Shown in pieces: positions 37,140 through 49,129 of a DNA stretch of 64,000 nucleotides. How positions within the stretch are numbered: the stretch's first letter is position 1; the number at the start of each line of letters is the position of its first letter. The DNA comes from Vitis vinifera (Eukaryota; Streptophyta; Magnoliopsida; Vitales; Vitaceae). The translations under genes were made by a program, and so were the position numbers. The notes under the pieces were generated by a model. That model saw nothing but the letters and a program-made list of their open reading frames with translations, made no database searches and had not been told where the DNA came from. The DNA lies in assembly GCF_030704535.1 (NCBI RefSeq), contig NC_081819.1:16211501-16275500 (forward strand), given 5' to 3'.

Positions 37140-40068
37140 TTCATAAAAATAGTTCTAATAAATTATACAATAAATTGCAAAACCCTCCATTTTCACTCTC
37201 ATCGCCTTTATGATTTTTACTCATATTTTAAAAATGATTTTTTTTATAATAAGTTTATGATAAAGAAAATTTTTAAAAAAAAAAATAAATTTGAAATAGC
37301 ATATAAAAATTAAATTTTTTTCTCTTTTTTTTTTTTATAGAAAAAAATAGAAATATAATAATTTATGATTTTTTTTTAAAAGTAATTACGGGGAACTTGG
37401 TGGTACTACTCATTTTTCAATTCTATAATGGGCTAGGTCTTATAGATGACTAAAATATCAAAGTAAAAGGGAGGGACAACTTCCAGACAAGGGCATCTAC
37501 TCTGACATATCTCCTAAACCTACACTTCTAGCCTTCCTCAAAACCATGCCCAATGTCTTTATATTTTATGATGGCTATTATGGTTAGTTTTGACTATTTA
37601 TGACTTTTGCCTCCAAGGCTCCAACTATATAACTATTGGATTGAAGCTTTGATGCTTTCTACCACCTTCCCTACCATAAAGGTTGATTTCTAGAAGGAGA
37701 TAAGAGCAAGTAACTCTAAGGAGACCTTTCGCCTATAAATCTTCTTCAACAGCCATTAACTAAAATTAGTGTAGGAGTAAGACATATTTTTCCTTTCATT
37801 TCCTTTTAAATTTTAAATCCACTATGCCCATTTGAAGTCTAAGGAGTGAAGTATCTTTGCATGAAGTAAATTTACATCACCCGTATGATTCTACGACCTC
37901 ATTTCCCTCCTTCTTTGGTCGAGTTGAGGCTCGTCGAGGTAAGAAATGATTTTGAACTTGTTGTCATTGCGGTATCTCGTTACGTAAAACGTCTCAAATG
38001 AGAATGAACGATGGAATACGTTACAAAATATAGCTTCCCATGACTCGATCTTGGTCAACTGAAAAAGTAAGACTTTGAAGGTGGTAATGCGAATACCTAT
38101 CCAATATAAGGTTGTATTAAGTACGTAAAGACTCAAGTAGGTCCTTTAAATTCAATACCTATTTAATGCTTTCATTTGCTTTTGGTCAATGACTAAATTT
38201 TGAAGGCATCAATACTTGCCAACCATTTGATGCATTATACCATAAACCTCATGAAAAACATGTAGAATTTATACTCTCGCCATATGCTACAATGGTAGTC
38301 TGCCTGGTTGGGGACCCGATGCCTTTCGAACACAAACATTCATTGCACACACGTTGATGTAAAACATGGGAGAAGAAGTAAAAGAACCTAGCATGTAGTA
38401 TTTGTTTTTTAAAACAATTTTTTATTTTTAGAAAATAAAAAAAGCAATTTAAAAACAAGTTTGATATACTTTATATAGGAAATGGTATTTTCAAAACTTG
38501 TTTAATTTATAAACAAGTTGTTTTTAAATTAAGAAAAAAATTTAGCAAAAGATCGTTAATACTAATCGAAGTTATTCAATTGAAACTGCAAAACATAATT
38601 CACATTCATCTAAATATTCACTAGAAGAAAAAAATAATTAATTAAATTTTAAAAGATTGTTTTCGTATTTGAATTTTGAAATAAAATTTTATTATGGAAA
38701 ATAATTAATAAGGATTTTTTAGGATGTGGATTTGAATTTCTCTTGAGGATATGATCAATGATTCACCTTCATTGGTAGGGTGTATTAATTGTACTTTTAT
38801 AGAAATACTAATGAGTTTAACAATTACTATAAAAAGCTCACCAATAAATGATTATTAGAATCCTCTTTAAGATGGTTCATTCCAACCCCATCCCCATCCC
38901 CAAGTCACTTCACTTCAAAGATGAAGAATCAAATTATTCTCATTAGAAAAAATTCCCTACCAAACACAAAATGTAATTAGAAAAAAAAAAATTAAAAAAT
39001 GTATTCTTTTTTGCCCCATTCATGGAACAAGCGAAAGATATGGTTATGAGTTAAAGGAGGCCCAAACAGATCCTCTCTCTCTCATGTGGAGGTGGGAATT
39101 CTTAAACATAAAGCTGATTATTTAAAGTGCCATGACCCCACATCATGCTTATCAGCTTCATTCCCTACTGTCTTTCCCATTCACACACTATCTCCCACCT
39201 CCCAACTAATCCTCAACCTCTGATTAGAGGACTGCATTCCAATCATGGGGTAATCAAATCCTTCCAAATTTTGATGGGCTTGATTTGTCGAGGTCTGATG
39301 ACTCGATTGACTTGCTTTTCTGATGGACGGTGCAGATCTTTAGTTTGCACGCATGGATAGCACTGTATCATATTCCCCAAACCCCCCTCTAATCTTAATT
39401 ATAGTGCAGCAGACATTGATTAAAGGTAAACTAAATAGTACAGTACCTTCCATAGGTAAAATCCCCGGAATGCCCTCATAGAACGCTTTAATTACAAGTG
39501 CGGCCTACCACGAAACGACAAAAATGGTACGAAGTTGACCGATTTTTCCCTTTTAAAGACTCCATTGCTTTCACCTTTTTTAACACTTTACTCTCCCCTA
39601 GGCGCCCAACCCCCCCTCTCATCGTCAGCGAGTGCAGTCACGCCCCACCTCCCATTCCCACATGGAGCACACGCTCCTCGAGGCGCGTGGGAAGGCAACC
39701 CCGACCTTCCAAAATTTATCCGGATGAAAAAACCGGAGGAGGACGAGGGGAGGGGGAAATTAGGCAAGGGAGGGGTAGGGGTAAAATGGTCATATCACAA
39801 TTAAAAAAATTCAACCGAGTTCCAAAATTTTAAGGTTCACATCTCTTTTTCCTTAACTGAAAACGACTGCAAGCAACCTGTGGTCTACCTGTAGTGTATA
39901 TCTCTTATTATTAATAATATTTATTTATATATAAATAAATATTTATAAATATAAATATGAGTTATGAAATTTATATACACCGACTCAAGCCACACATTTT
40001 ATTTAATTGATAGCGCTTGGAGTCTCACTCCTCGCCTTGTCCGTTTGAGTTGTTTGGAGGTTTCAGCC

Positions 40069-40806
40069 ATGGTGGATTTTCAAACTGCTACTGTATGTTG
40101 CATGTGCGGCGACGTCGGATTCTCCGATAAGCTTTTCCGGTGTCACAAATGCCGGAACCGCTTCCAACATTCGTATGGATTGATAATTCCTTCATCCTCT
40201 TATCATCATATGCATTTTCGCATACATCATGATCATGTCATGGGCTCGTATGTAGCTGGTGGTGGATGGATGAATTGTATTCATGGGTGATCACAGGTGG
40301 GATTGGTATTTCATATATATTGAAAGAAACACCAACCCAACAACAACCACCGCCATCATCATCATCATGGGTGCCATAATGATATTTTACAAGGAACATC
40401 ATCCCGACATCCTGGGATGTCTGCTACCTACAGGCTACAGGCTAGAGCAGTCCATGATCGTCTTTTATTGTTAGGGGGTATTATTTTATGGGAATTGAAT
40501 TATGGTTGAATTTGTGTTGATTTTGGCAGGTATTGCAGCAACTACTACAGCGAATCATCGGAGCGGATGGAAGTGTGTGATTGGTGCCAAACGGAAGAAA
40601 GAAGCGCAACAAGGCACGGGAGCTCATCGAAGAAATCGGTTGGGGGGCTGGAGGCAGGAGTGACGAGCAGATCCGAGTACTCCGGGGACAAAATCAAGCA
40701 GCATGATCGGGAAGAGAGCGGGGAGAAGGGGAAGAACCCTAGCGGGGCGCCGTCGCCCAGGCCCACCACTCGAAGGTACAAGCTTCTCAAGGATGTAATG
40801 TGTTAA
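40069..40806 (+). CDS. Small C4HC3 (PHD-type) zinc-finger protein, two exons
   Basis: Exons 40069-40172 and 40530-40806 join in phase 2 across a 357-base GT-AG intron to give 126 residues, TAA at 40804. The N-terminal half is one zinc finger: C10-x2-C13, C25-x2-C28, H34, C37, C51-x2-C54, read as CCMCGDVGFSDKLFRCHKCR, then RFQHSYCSNYYSE and CDWCQ. Order and spacing fit a PHD or RING-variant finger. The other half is polar and charged with PSPRPTTRRYKLLKDVMC at the end. Plants have a family of such short PHD-like proteins with no well-known function; a nuclear role is likely but not shown. I chose this ATG because the finger starts right after it; the frame stays open upstream to 39964 without family features. 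Confidence 0.85.
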
Positions 40807-42973
40807 TAGACCATGTCACAAAGAGGGTTGTGTTCATACTAGTAATGTTAACAGTAAGTTGTCTTGTGTTTCGTTTTTATCGATCAAAGCTCTGGGTTTT
40901 TAAGCAAGTTGTTGAATAATAATATTAATAATAAAACTTTTCTCAATCTCAAGTTTGTAATTTCTTTTGTCTTATTTCCATGTTTGGTCTTCTAACATAC
41001 AATTGATTTGAACATAGAGACTAATACTCTAGAGTTTAGAGATAGAGATTTGCATGAAATAGTGAGAAAGTACAATAGTAGTAATAATATAATTTATAGG
41101 TAGGATTGTAGGAAAAGGGTTCTGGGTAGATAATTTAAGGTAGAGTTGGTGGTTGTGATTTGTGAAAAAAGAAAATTTTTAAAAAATAAAACAAAGGTAC
41201 AGATTTTGGTGGGGGTAGTTTCAGGGGTTGAGGGAAGAAGTTTGCTTGATATGGTAGGTTTTAGTGTAGGGTTTGTCTCTGTCACAGCAGGGTTCCATGG
41301 GTGTGGGTGGGGGTGGGGGTGGAGGGGGAGTTGCACACTTGCATCCTCGTTGCTGTGAATTGAGAAGGAGAATTGAATGCAGCTGGGGGGTGGCTTTTGG
41401 CCAAAGGGTTCATGGTACCTAAAGCTGCTCACTTTTTCAGATTCATTGAAGGTATTTATTGAGACTATCACTACCCCCGCCCCCTTCAGCCCCTCTCTCT
41501 TGTTATTTTCGAGTAAAATGACAGTGAAAATTCACTAAAAACTTAAGTTCTTTTTTCTTTTTCAGAGAAATTAAATTTATCTCTCAAGTGTGTCTCTTTG
41601 ATCAAGTGCATTGAACAAGATATGAGTGCTGAAGTGGCTCCTTCTAGGCCATTCATTTAAGTCATGAGCTCTTCATTTTCTATTTTGTTTTTATTTTATT
41701 TATTATTATTTTTTTGGTTTTTATTTCTCCTACATGCCTGTACTATTGACCTCTAGTTTGTGAAATATCTTATAAGTACACCAGCTGAGAAGGTCTCCTC
41801 CAATGTATCTGCTTGGGCCATTTATGAGAAACCAACAAAAAACCTTTCTCATGAGGAGATTTTCTCGAATTGACAATCTATCCATCACTCTTATCTTTCA
41901 ATATCCAATTTTTTTTCTTTCTTCTCCCTTTTCTCGAAACTGGGACAACGAAATGAGTGCTACATCGGATTATAATATAATGGTATGTTATGTAATTTTT
42001 ATAAAACTAAAAACCGACATTATATTTATAAACCTGATCTAAAATTAATGGTTGAATATTCTTGTTTTCTCTCTCCTCTTCTTCTCTTCATGTGAAGCTG
42101 ATTTGAAGATGAAGGCAAGTGAATATGTATAAATAAAAACATTATGACCCCATATATAGGACTGTCCATGTGTCTACCCTTTTCTTTGTTTCCAAACCAT
42201 CATCAAGAGACACTCACATGGTTGCTTGGCTTCACACCCTCCCACCTTTCCTTATCTAACTTACAAGCAACTTAGAAACGTAGGATCTAGCACTGATTAA
42301 CATGCAATAATGCCATTTTCATGTGATCTTCATCTTTCTTTTCATTTTTCTTTCTAATTTACTTATATTTTTCTTTTTAATCCTCATCATTTGTACTTGT
42401 AAGCAAGTTAATTGTACTTTCACACTGAACAACGCAATACTACCTCCACATAGTTTTTTCCTTCATTCATGACTAGGTTGAATGTCAACTTTCATGACAC
42501 TAAAAGAGAAGATGGTATTGAAAAGTGAATGATCCACAATAACTCAAATGCTTAGATGCATTTCCCATTTTTTATTTTTAAAATAGAAAATTATATCAAA
42601 AATAAAAATTAAACATTTTATACCAAAAATATAAATTTACAATATATCTTTAGAAATTTTAAAATTTGAAGAGTAAAATTTTTTTATACTTTAATTGTTT
42701 TAAATGGTTCTTAAAATTATTACTTTTTCGATAAGTCAATTTTTTGTAACCTGTGCCTTAAGATATAATTATATTTTTATTTGTATCGTATACCAAGAAT
42801 TTTAGGGATTAGATCATTTTTCATAAGTAGTATATTTATAACTATCATAGATTAAGTCTTATAGAAAACATATATTGGTGTATAGAATAGGGACTTTGAA
42901 GTTTGAATCGGCAAAATTCAAGGAGAATAATTAGTACTTTCATTAATTTTTTAATTAATTACTTAAATTTAGA

Positions 42974-43207
42974 TGGGTTTGTTTTTTGGTTAAATAGAAA
43001 AAATTAAAATATTTAATTTTTTTTATTCAGTTAAAAGTAACTTGTGAATGTTAATCGATATAATTAAAGTCAATTAGTTATTAATTGATTTACTTTACTT
43101 GATTGACATTAATAAGTTATCTTTATTTGAATAGAAAAAGTCAAATATTTTGATTTTTTTTATTCAGTCAAATATTTTGACTTTTTCTATTTAGTCAAAA
43201 AATAAAT
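42974..43207. mobile_element. Foldback element, family B, copy 1
   Basis: The left arm GGTTTGTTTTTTGGTTAAAT continues into AGAAAAAATTAAAATATTT. The right arm, read backwards, gives TTTATTTTTTGACTAAAT then AGAAAAAGTCAAAATATTT. Inner bases also pair (AGTAACTTGTGAATGTTAATCG against TTGACATTAATAAGTTATC). It is about 234 bases with no ORF. Confidence 0.55.
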
Positions 43208-44651
43208 ATCGAATTAAAATAAGATGTGTCAAATAAGCATATTTTCTATATTTTTATATGGTTTAACTAAATAAAGGGTGCATTAGAGCCAACCTTATAT
43301 CCCCAATTGCCTTTTTTTTTCTTCTTAATTTCTTCTTTTTTTTAGCCTATCTCTTTCTTAATTTTCTTTCAATAAATTTATTTCACTGTTAATTTTGGGA
43401 AAAGTAACGTGGAAATAGGCCACTGAAATCATTGCAGCAGCCACCAAATAGCTAGAATTTCAATTGTAGGAAGCCCTCCAGAATTGAACAAAAGTTTGTT
43501 AAGTTACGAGGAATTTCCACAGAGACATCATAGAATGTGGGGGCACTTTGGTTAATTAAAGGATTAAATGGCTCCTATTTTGTAGGTTGCACTCCTTAAC
43601 TTGTGGTCTTAATATGTGACACGTGTCCCTTCTTCTTCCGATACTTGGATATTGCCATGGAATTTTAATCAACCTAAGCTCTTAAGTAAATTGGTAATGT
43701 AATATAATTAATATAAGGTTGATATAAGATAGGGTATAACACGTAAACTATAAGACTATCGTGAAAGTGTTTATGTCTTATAATGAAAAATTAATCTCAT
43801 AATATGTAGATGAGTTGGTGTATGCACGAAATTTGTGAAAGTCCTGCAAAATCAATAACATTATTAAAAAAAATATATAAACAAAAAAATTATTAAAATT
43901 AATAATTGTGAAGTACAATCTCTAAGTTACTATTCTTTAAAAAGAATATTTTTTCTCTGAATTTTTCGCTTTGATCATATTTTAAAAGATGATGACAAAA
44001 ACATTTTCTTGATTTTAAAGATCAATCAAGGGTCTCAGGTGACTTCTTTATGAATAAATTCATTGAATGGTGAAGAGCGCATATGTATTGCTTTTGAGAT
44101 TTTTTGGACTTGTAAGGAAATTTTGTAAAACCTTTTCTTTTTTCCATGAAACCTTTTTTCTCATGTGAAGTTGTTTTGCCGATTCCAATTCCCTTTCATC
44201 CAAGGAAGTTGTCATTATTAATCCAAGGAAGTTGTCATTATTTATAAGTGAAGTTGGGGAATTAAATTTGGAGTCTCCTAAGATTTAGTTGTTTAATCCC
44301 AAAAATTTTCAATAAAAAAATATTTATTTTTAATTATCTGTACTTTAATTAGAATATCTAATTTTATTTGAAAATTTGCCAACAAAATAATATCTATTTT
44401 TTTTAATTATCTTTTAACTTCAATTGAAAGATTTGATTTGATTTATAAGACTAAATTTTTGTAACTTTTCACTTTTTAAATACATGACACGTTTAACCTA
44501 TGTCTGACCCATCATTTGTTTAACCCAAATTTTATTGAATCAGAAAGTCACAATTTGAAGGCTAATTTAATGATAATTTAATTTTGATGTCTTGGTGGTA
44601 CATAATCTTTTTAATGCCATTTATGTATGACAACAATGAAATGGTTGTTTG

Positions 44652-44679
44652 ATATATATATATATATATATATATATGT
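44652..44679. repeat. (TA)n microsatellite
   Basis: Uninterrupted TA run of about fourteen units. Confidence 0.9.
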
Positions 44680-46289
44680 AAAATTAATGTCTAGTTTCCA
44701 ATTGGTACGTAGTCTTGATTTTATTGTAATGGCCCCAACCCCACGGTTCCCAAAATGAGAGGTGAGGGGTTGAGGTCCTGGAAAAAGCCTACTACCAAAT
44801 AAAAGAAGGTATCTTTATCTGTGGGGTAAACCCTCAAAAAAAAAAGGTAGTCGCAAAAAAGTTTTGGGATCCCATGAAAATATATGAAATGTGGACAAAT
44901 ATATATATTTTCTCACGTGAGACTGACATGAGATGAAACCTATAATGAGACATAAAATTGACAGGTAAAGCTTCTTAGAAAATGAAGTCATGTGAAACCT
45001 CTTGGTGTGGGGGTGACTAGTAAATTATTGGGTCCCACTCTTAGACAAGTCATATTTCAAGCTTGAAAAAATGTGTCACAATTTACAACAACATACTTAT
45101 TCTGATTTTGAATATTTGGTCATGCTTTGCCTCTTCTATGCATACCACATGAAGCTTAATCAATTGCTAGATTTGGGAAAAAAAAAAAAAAAATTGCTAA
45201 AAATCTCCACATGGCCTATGTTATTCACAAGTAAATAAAAAAATTCTCCAAATAATTTAAAGCTCGAGTCTTAAAATATAACCAATCATATATATTGTTT
45301 GACTTGAATCATTAATGGATCTTTCGTTTTTAAAATATGTCTATATATATCCAATGAAATGTCTTATATAAGGGTTGGAAAATCTGATACCCGATGTAGA
45401 CATCAGATTGGTCAAATTTTACATATTTTTTAGTTAAAATTTTTGTTATGATCTCATTAAAAATCCATGTAAATATTATCTATTTTGAAGTCATCAACCC
45501 TCACAACATTTGAGACATGTCTACATATATCATTTTCGGAGTACGGTTATCTCTTATCTATCTCATTTTTCTCATAAATGTACATCTATGGCTAGAAAAC
45601 AGGTTAAAAATCAAAAGATAGGCACAAAATGTCTCAAGCTCATCATCACCATAGAATTGATCTTAGGGCACTGATAATTTTAAGAAAATTCTTTGCTAGC
45701 TCTACCACAGTTTTCCTCAGGATTGCTGCTGAAACATGATAGAGAGAAGATAAATATCAAAATATAAATAAATAAATAAAAGTGCACAGCCATTAATGAA
45801 GCTTGGAGGTTGACTGCCTCGTGCCAACATTGTCTATTCAGCTTCACATGCAACCTTCCAGGATACCAATGTTGGATTAGAATCTGCAGACCATGTGCAT
45901 TACAGTAGCTTGGTCCAAGGACAAGTATTAATGGAGAAGATGTTCTTGCAGCATTATTGTATATGATCCAGGACGGCCCTACTTATTCAAAGTTGATTAA
46001 TTAAACCCTACTTCCCAGTATTGCTTGTTTCACTTACTAATTACTATTGACAAACAACTTAATGAACAAATTTCAATGTAATCATTAATGTCTAGTTGCT
46101 ATTTGTTTGATTCCATAACCATTAATGTGATTGTTGTAAGTTAGTTGTTGCTTATCCATTGGCCACTGCTCCTCATTTTCATGACACAAAAATTACATTA
46201 AAAATTAAAAAAATTAATGACAATGAAGTGTTTTTCTATAAAAGATTTTTCAAAATTTTAAAAATGTTTTCTAAATTTTATTAAGAATT

Positions 46290-46398
46290 CGTTTGGTAGT
46301 AATTTTAAAAGATATTTATAACTTTTCTAATATTTTAAAGATAAAAATTTTAATGTGTTAAAAATACTAAAAACACTACATATAATCACTACCAAACG
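46290..46398. mobile_element. Foldback element, family A, copy 2
   Basis: Left end CGTTTGGTAGTAATTTTAAA, right end AATCACTACCAAACG; the outer CGTTTGGTAGT is matched by ACTACCAAACG exactly. About 109 bases, no ORF. It is the best-preserved copy of the family. Confidence 0.65.
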
Positions 46399-46564
46399 CA
46401 CTATAAATCTATTTTTTTTCAAAAACATTTTTTGAATTAAAAATATTCTAAAAACATTATCAGATAGACCCTTAAATTATGTTTAACAATATTTATTAGT
46501 TAAAATGTTTTTAATTGAAATATTTTCCTTCAAAATATTTTTAAGAAAATCATCTATTAAAAAT

Positions 46565-46692
46565 TCGTTTGACAGTAATAATAAGAAACACTTTCAAATT
46601 TTCTAGTATTTGAAATTTTTTTTATTAAAAAATTTGTTTTCAAGTATTATAAAGGTTAAAAAAATATTTTATAAAATCATAATCAAATAAGT
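46565..46692. mobile_element. Foldback element, family A, copy 3
   Basis: Left end TCGTTTGACAGTAATAATAAG and inner TCTAGTATTTGAAA pair imperfectly with inner TTTTCAAGTATTATAAA and right end AATCATAATCAAATAAG. It is 170 bases right of copy 2. Confidence 0.45.
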
Positions 46693-48067
46693 TTTGAGTG
46701 TTTTTTCATACAACACTATAAATGATTTTAAAATTTTTTTCTAAATTTGTTTAGAATACCAAATTTTTCTTCAAAAGCACTTTTATGTCAAAAATACTTT
46801 TTAAAAATCTGTCAAAGGGAAGAGTGATTTTAATTTAACCTTAAATAAGATCTTTTTTCTCCATTTTTAACAATGAACTTTTTAGTCATATTTTTCTCAA
46901 GTTGGACTCAAAAAAAAAAAATCTTGAATATATATGAGATTGAATGTCAAACTCTTATTTGAAATTTACTACATATACCTTTGAAATGGTCAATCACATT
47001 AATGATTGATGTTCAAATAGGGATCTTTTGTGAGACTAATTTCCCTACCAAATTCTCAAAATAAATCTTTTTAAGAACAAAAAAATTGTCAATAACTTTA
47101 GTTGTATTGAAAAGCACACATCAACAATTTTTTTGGATCTTAATCAAATAGTTTTCCCATATATAATTTTAAACTTAGCAGTTGATCTAAAACTAACATA
47201 ACTTACATCAGCTTAACTTTATTAAATTAAAAAAAAAAAAAAAAAGGAAAAAAGGGTGGGAGAGTAATGATGATGGGAATGCAGTGGCCATCTCACTCCC
47301 CCACCAGGGTTTATGGAGGAACCAAGGAAAGGGATGTGAATGGACTCACCATCTACTTCACACACCCACCCACTCCTAACTGTCTTCTTAATTTTCTCCT
47401 CTTACCCTTACTTTCCTTCTTACTTTTTTTTTAATATTTTTTTCTCCTTTTGGCTAGTCATTGCTGTTAAATTAGTCAAACCATCAAAATCATGGCCGCC
47501 GAGGTTGATCATATCGGTCACACTAATGACTGCTTTAGACTACTCATCTTTGACTTTACATTTGAGCCTCCTTTATGTATCATAAAAATATTCAAAGAAA
47601 AAGATTGCAGAAGAGGGGAATTCTACAGTATGGGTTGGGTGCACAACCACCATAGCAGGTGAATCACCCGCTTGATGTGGACCTGCCTTTTGTTTTCACA
47701 TGATTCAGCTTCACCAGAATTGTCATTTTCATTCATCAGTACTAAAATAATTTTAACTAATCCTATATATAAGAAAATTCCAAAGCTATCACAGTAATTT
47801 GCAGAATTTAAAAATAATTAATTGGTCAAATATTTGTCCTCTAATTTGGGTGTCATTGTTTTGATGTAAATATCAAGAATTTTCATGGCAACCAAACAGA
47901 AAATACTCTCTGATCAGATGCATACAAATAAAAGCATTAATTGTACATGGTATGTATTCTCTGTGTATTGTGGGTATCAGAACTATTACAAAATCTTTGA
48001 AAAAAAAAAGAATATAAAAAATCAAATGTCATGAAAAACCCTAATGTGGTTGAAACTTACTTCCTAA

Positions 48068-49129
48068 TTACATGGATGAATATAGTACTAAAATGGGAAA
48101 CAAGATGCTCAATTTTCTGTATGACCTAACCCTAAAATCAATGGCTTGATTTGAAGAAATATCGGATTCCATTGATGATGCAAATTTGAAATTAGGGTTT
48201 GAACCATAGAGGGCTTGCACTGCCTCTATATCATCTAGCTTCAAATCAGCCTTCTTAGCTCTAGGTTTCAAACTAGGGTACATGACCGATTCTTTAACTG
48301 GACTGTGTGCTAACCCTAGAAGATGCCCAATCTCGTGGGTTGCCACTGATTCCAAATCAATGGCCACCGTCGACTTCTCCGATTCAAGATCAACTGCCCA
48401 TGTTTCCGCCGCGTCAAGGTGGAACTTTCCGCTCTCCGGCGAAAATGCATGGGCCAAAACCCCAAGAACCCCATCAAACGGCTCACCGTCGCCGTGATCA
48501 CCCCTGTAAAACCCTATTTTGATGTCGGCAAAACTGTAAGTATCAGTCTCACTGAAACTCACCGGAATAACAGATGCCCACCTGGCAAAAGCAAGTTTAA
48601 ATGCACCTCTAATGTCTTCCAAGCTCAAATACCCGACCAAATTCTCCGGCGAGAAGGCGTAGGTGAGTGTCATTGGTATTGGACGCGCCCACCTCGGCTT
48701 TCCAGGAAAATACACGTAATGCATGGCTGCATGCATGGGCTGCATGGCGTCACGCATCCCGCACCTTGGCGACATCATCTGCGAAAGAGTCTCCGAATCG
48801 AGCCTACCGGTCACCGGAAGCCCTAGCTTCGCCTGATACGCGGCAACAGCAGATTCCAGTCTGGTGTCAAAAACATCAGTGACATTGCCATCTTGAAACC
48901 CTAGATAACCGAAACGGTTAAAGTACTTCTTGAGTTCCGCCATGCCGCTTATTCGGCTACCTCTCCTGGCCCCAAGGAACCTCTGGAACCCATGCCACGT
49001 GTAACTACCGTTCTTGACAGTTACCACCGTTGCCGGAGATGGTGCAAGCTCTGGCGGCGGCCGACCGGGTTGGCATGGGTAGAAGAGGAGGAAGAAGAGA
49101 AGAGAGAAGAGAGTGAGAAGGGGAAACAT
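48068..49129 (-). CDS. Matrix metalloproteinase (matrixin, M10A), intronless
   Basis: One exon on the minus strand encodes 353 residues. Residues 1-17 are a hydrophobic signal peptide. A peptidoglycan-binding-like prodomain follows (~45-120: KKYFNRFGYLG, AVAAYQAKLGLPVTGRLDSE). The cysteine switch is PRCGMRD at 121-127, where C123 would bind the zinc in the latent enzyme; the common plant form is PRCGVPD or close. The catalytic domain (~145-312) has HEIGHLLGLAH at 265-275 with catalytic E266, zinc ligands H265, H269 and H275, and the Met-turn SVMYPS with M283. Structural Ca/Zn residues lie in YRGDHGDGEPFDG. The last ~15 residues are hydrophobic, fitting a GPI-anchor signal. No hemopexin domain, as usual in plants. 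Known plant MMPs act in the apoplast or at the plasma membrane in growth and defence. Confidence 0.93.
   Translation of the reverse strand: MFPLLTLFSLLFFLLFYPCQPGRPPPELAPSPATVVTVKNGSYTWHGFQRFLGARRGSRISGMAELKKYFNRFGYLGFQDGNVTDVFDTRLESAVAAYQAKLGLPVTGRLDSETLSQMMSPRCGMRDAMQPMHAAMHYVYFPGKPRWARPIPMTLTYAFSPENLVGYLSLEDIRGAFKLAFARWASVIPVSFSETDTYSFADIKIGFYRGDHGDGEPFDGVLGVLAHAFSPESGKFHLDAAETWAVDLESEKSTVAIDLESVATHEIGHLLGLAHSPVKESVMYPSLKPRAKKADLKLDDIEAVQALYGSNPNFKFASSMESDISSNQAIDFRVRSYRKLSILFPILVLYSSM

Larger units (their letters stand above)
34391..40068. other. AT-rich gene desert with scattered repeats
   Basis: It opens with a polypurine tract (34396-34475). It also holds a (TTTA)n run at 35740-35767, a foldback element at 36066-36181 and a (TTA)n microsatellite at 37094-37137. 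Around 36610 the motif GATGTCCCACATCGA resembles plant LTR-element ends, but no paired LTR is visible. 37450-38400 is less AT-rich and may be an unrecognised transposon remnant. No real gene seen. Confidence 0.5.
40807..48067. other. AT-rich gene desert with foldback elements
   Basis: A poly-A signal (AATAAA at 40930) probably ends the zinc-finger transcript. Beyond it lie a G-rich tract (41299-41328), foldback elements at 42974-43207, 46290-46398 and 46565-46692, a 22-bp tandem duplication near 44198-44242 and a (TA)n run at 44652-44679. No ORF convinces me as a gene. Confidence 0.55.

Noticed and set aside
39498..39833. 111-codon ORF upstream of the zinc-finger gene
   Set aside because: It has no domain and low-complexity Pro/Arg/Gly content, and it sits where the promoter and leader of the zinc-finger gene should be.
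41094..41471. 125-codon minus-strand ORF with a His-Pro repeat
   Set aside because: There is no signal peptide or known motif. The HPHPHPHPW stretch is just the complement of a GGGTGG repeat.
48282..48882. Plus-strand ORFs over the metalloproteinase
   Set aside because: Antisense shadows of a GC-richer true coding exon.
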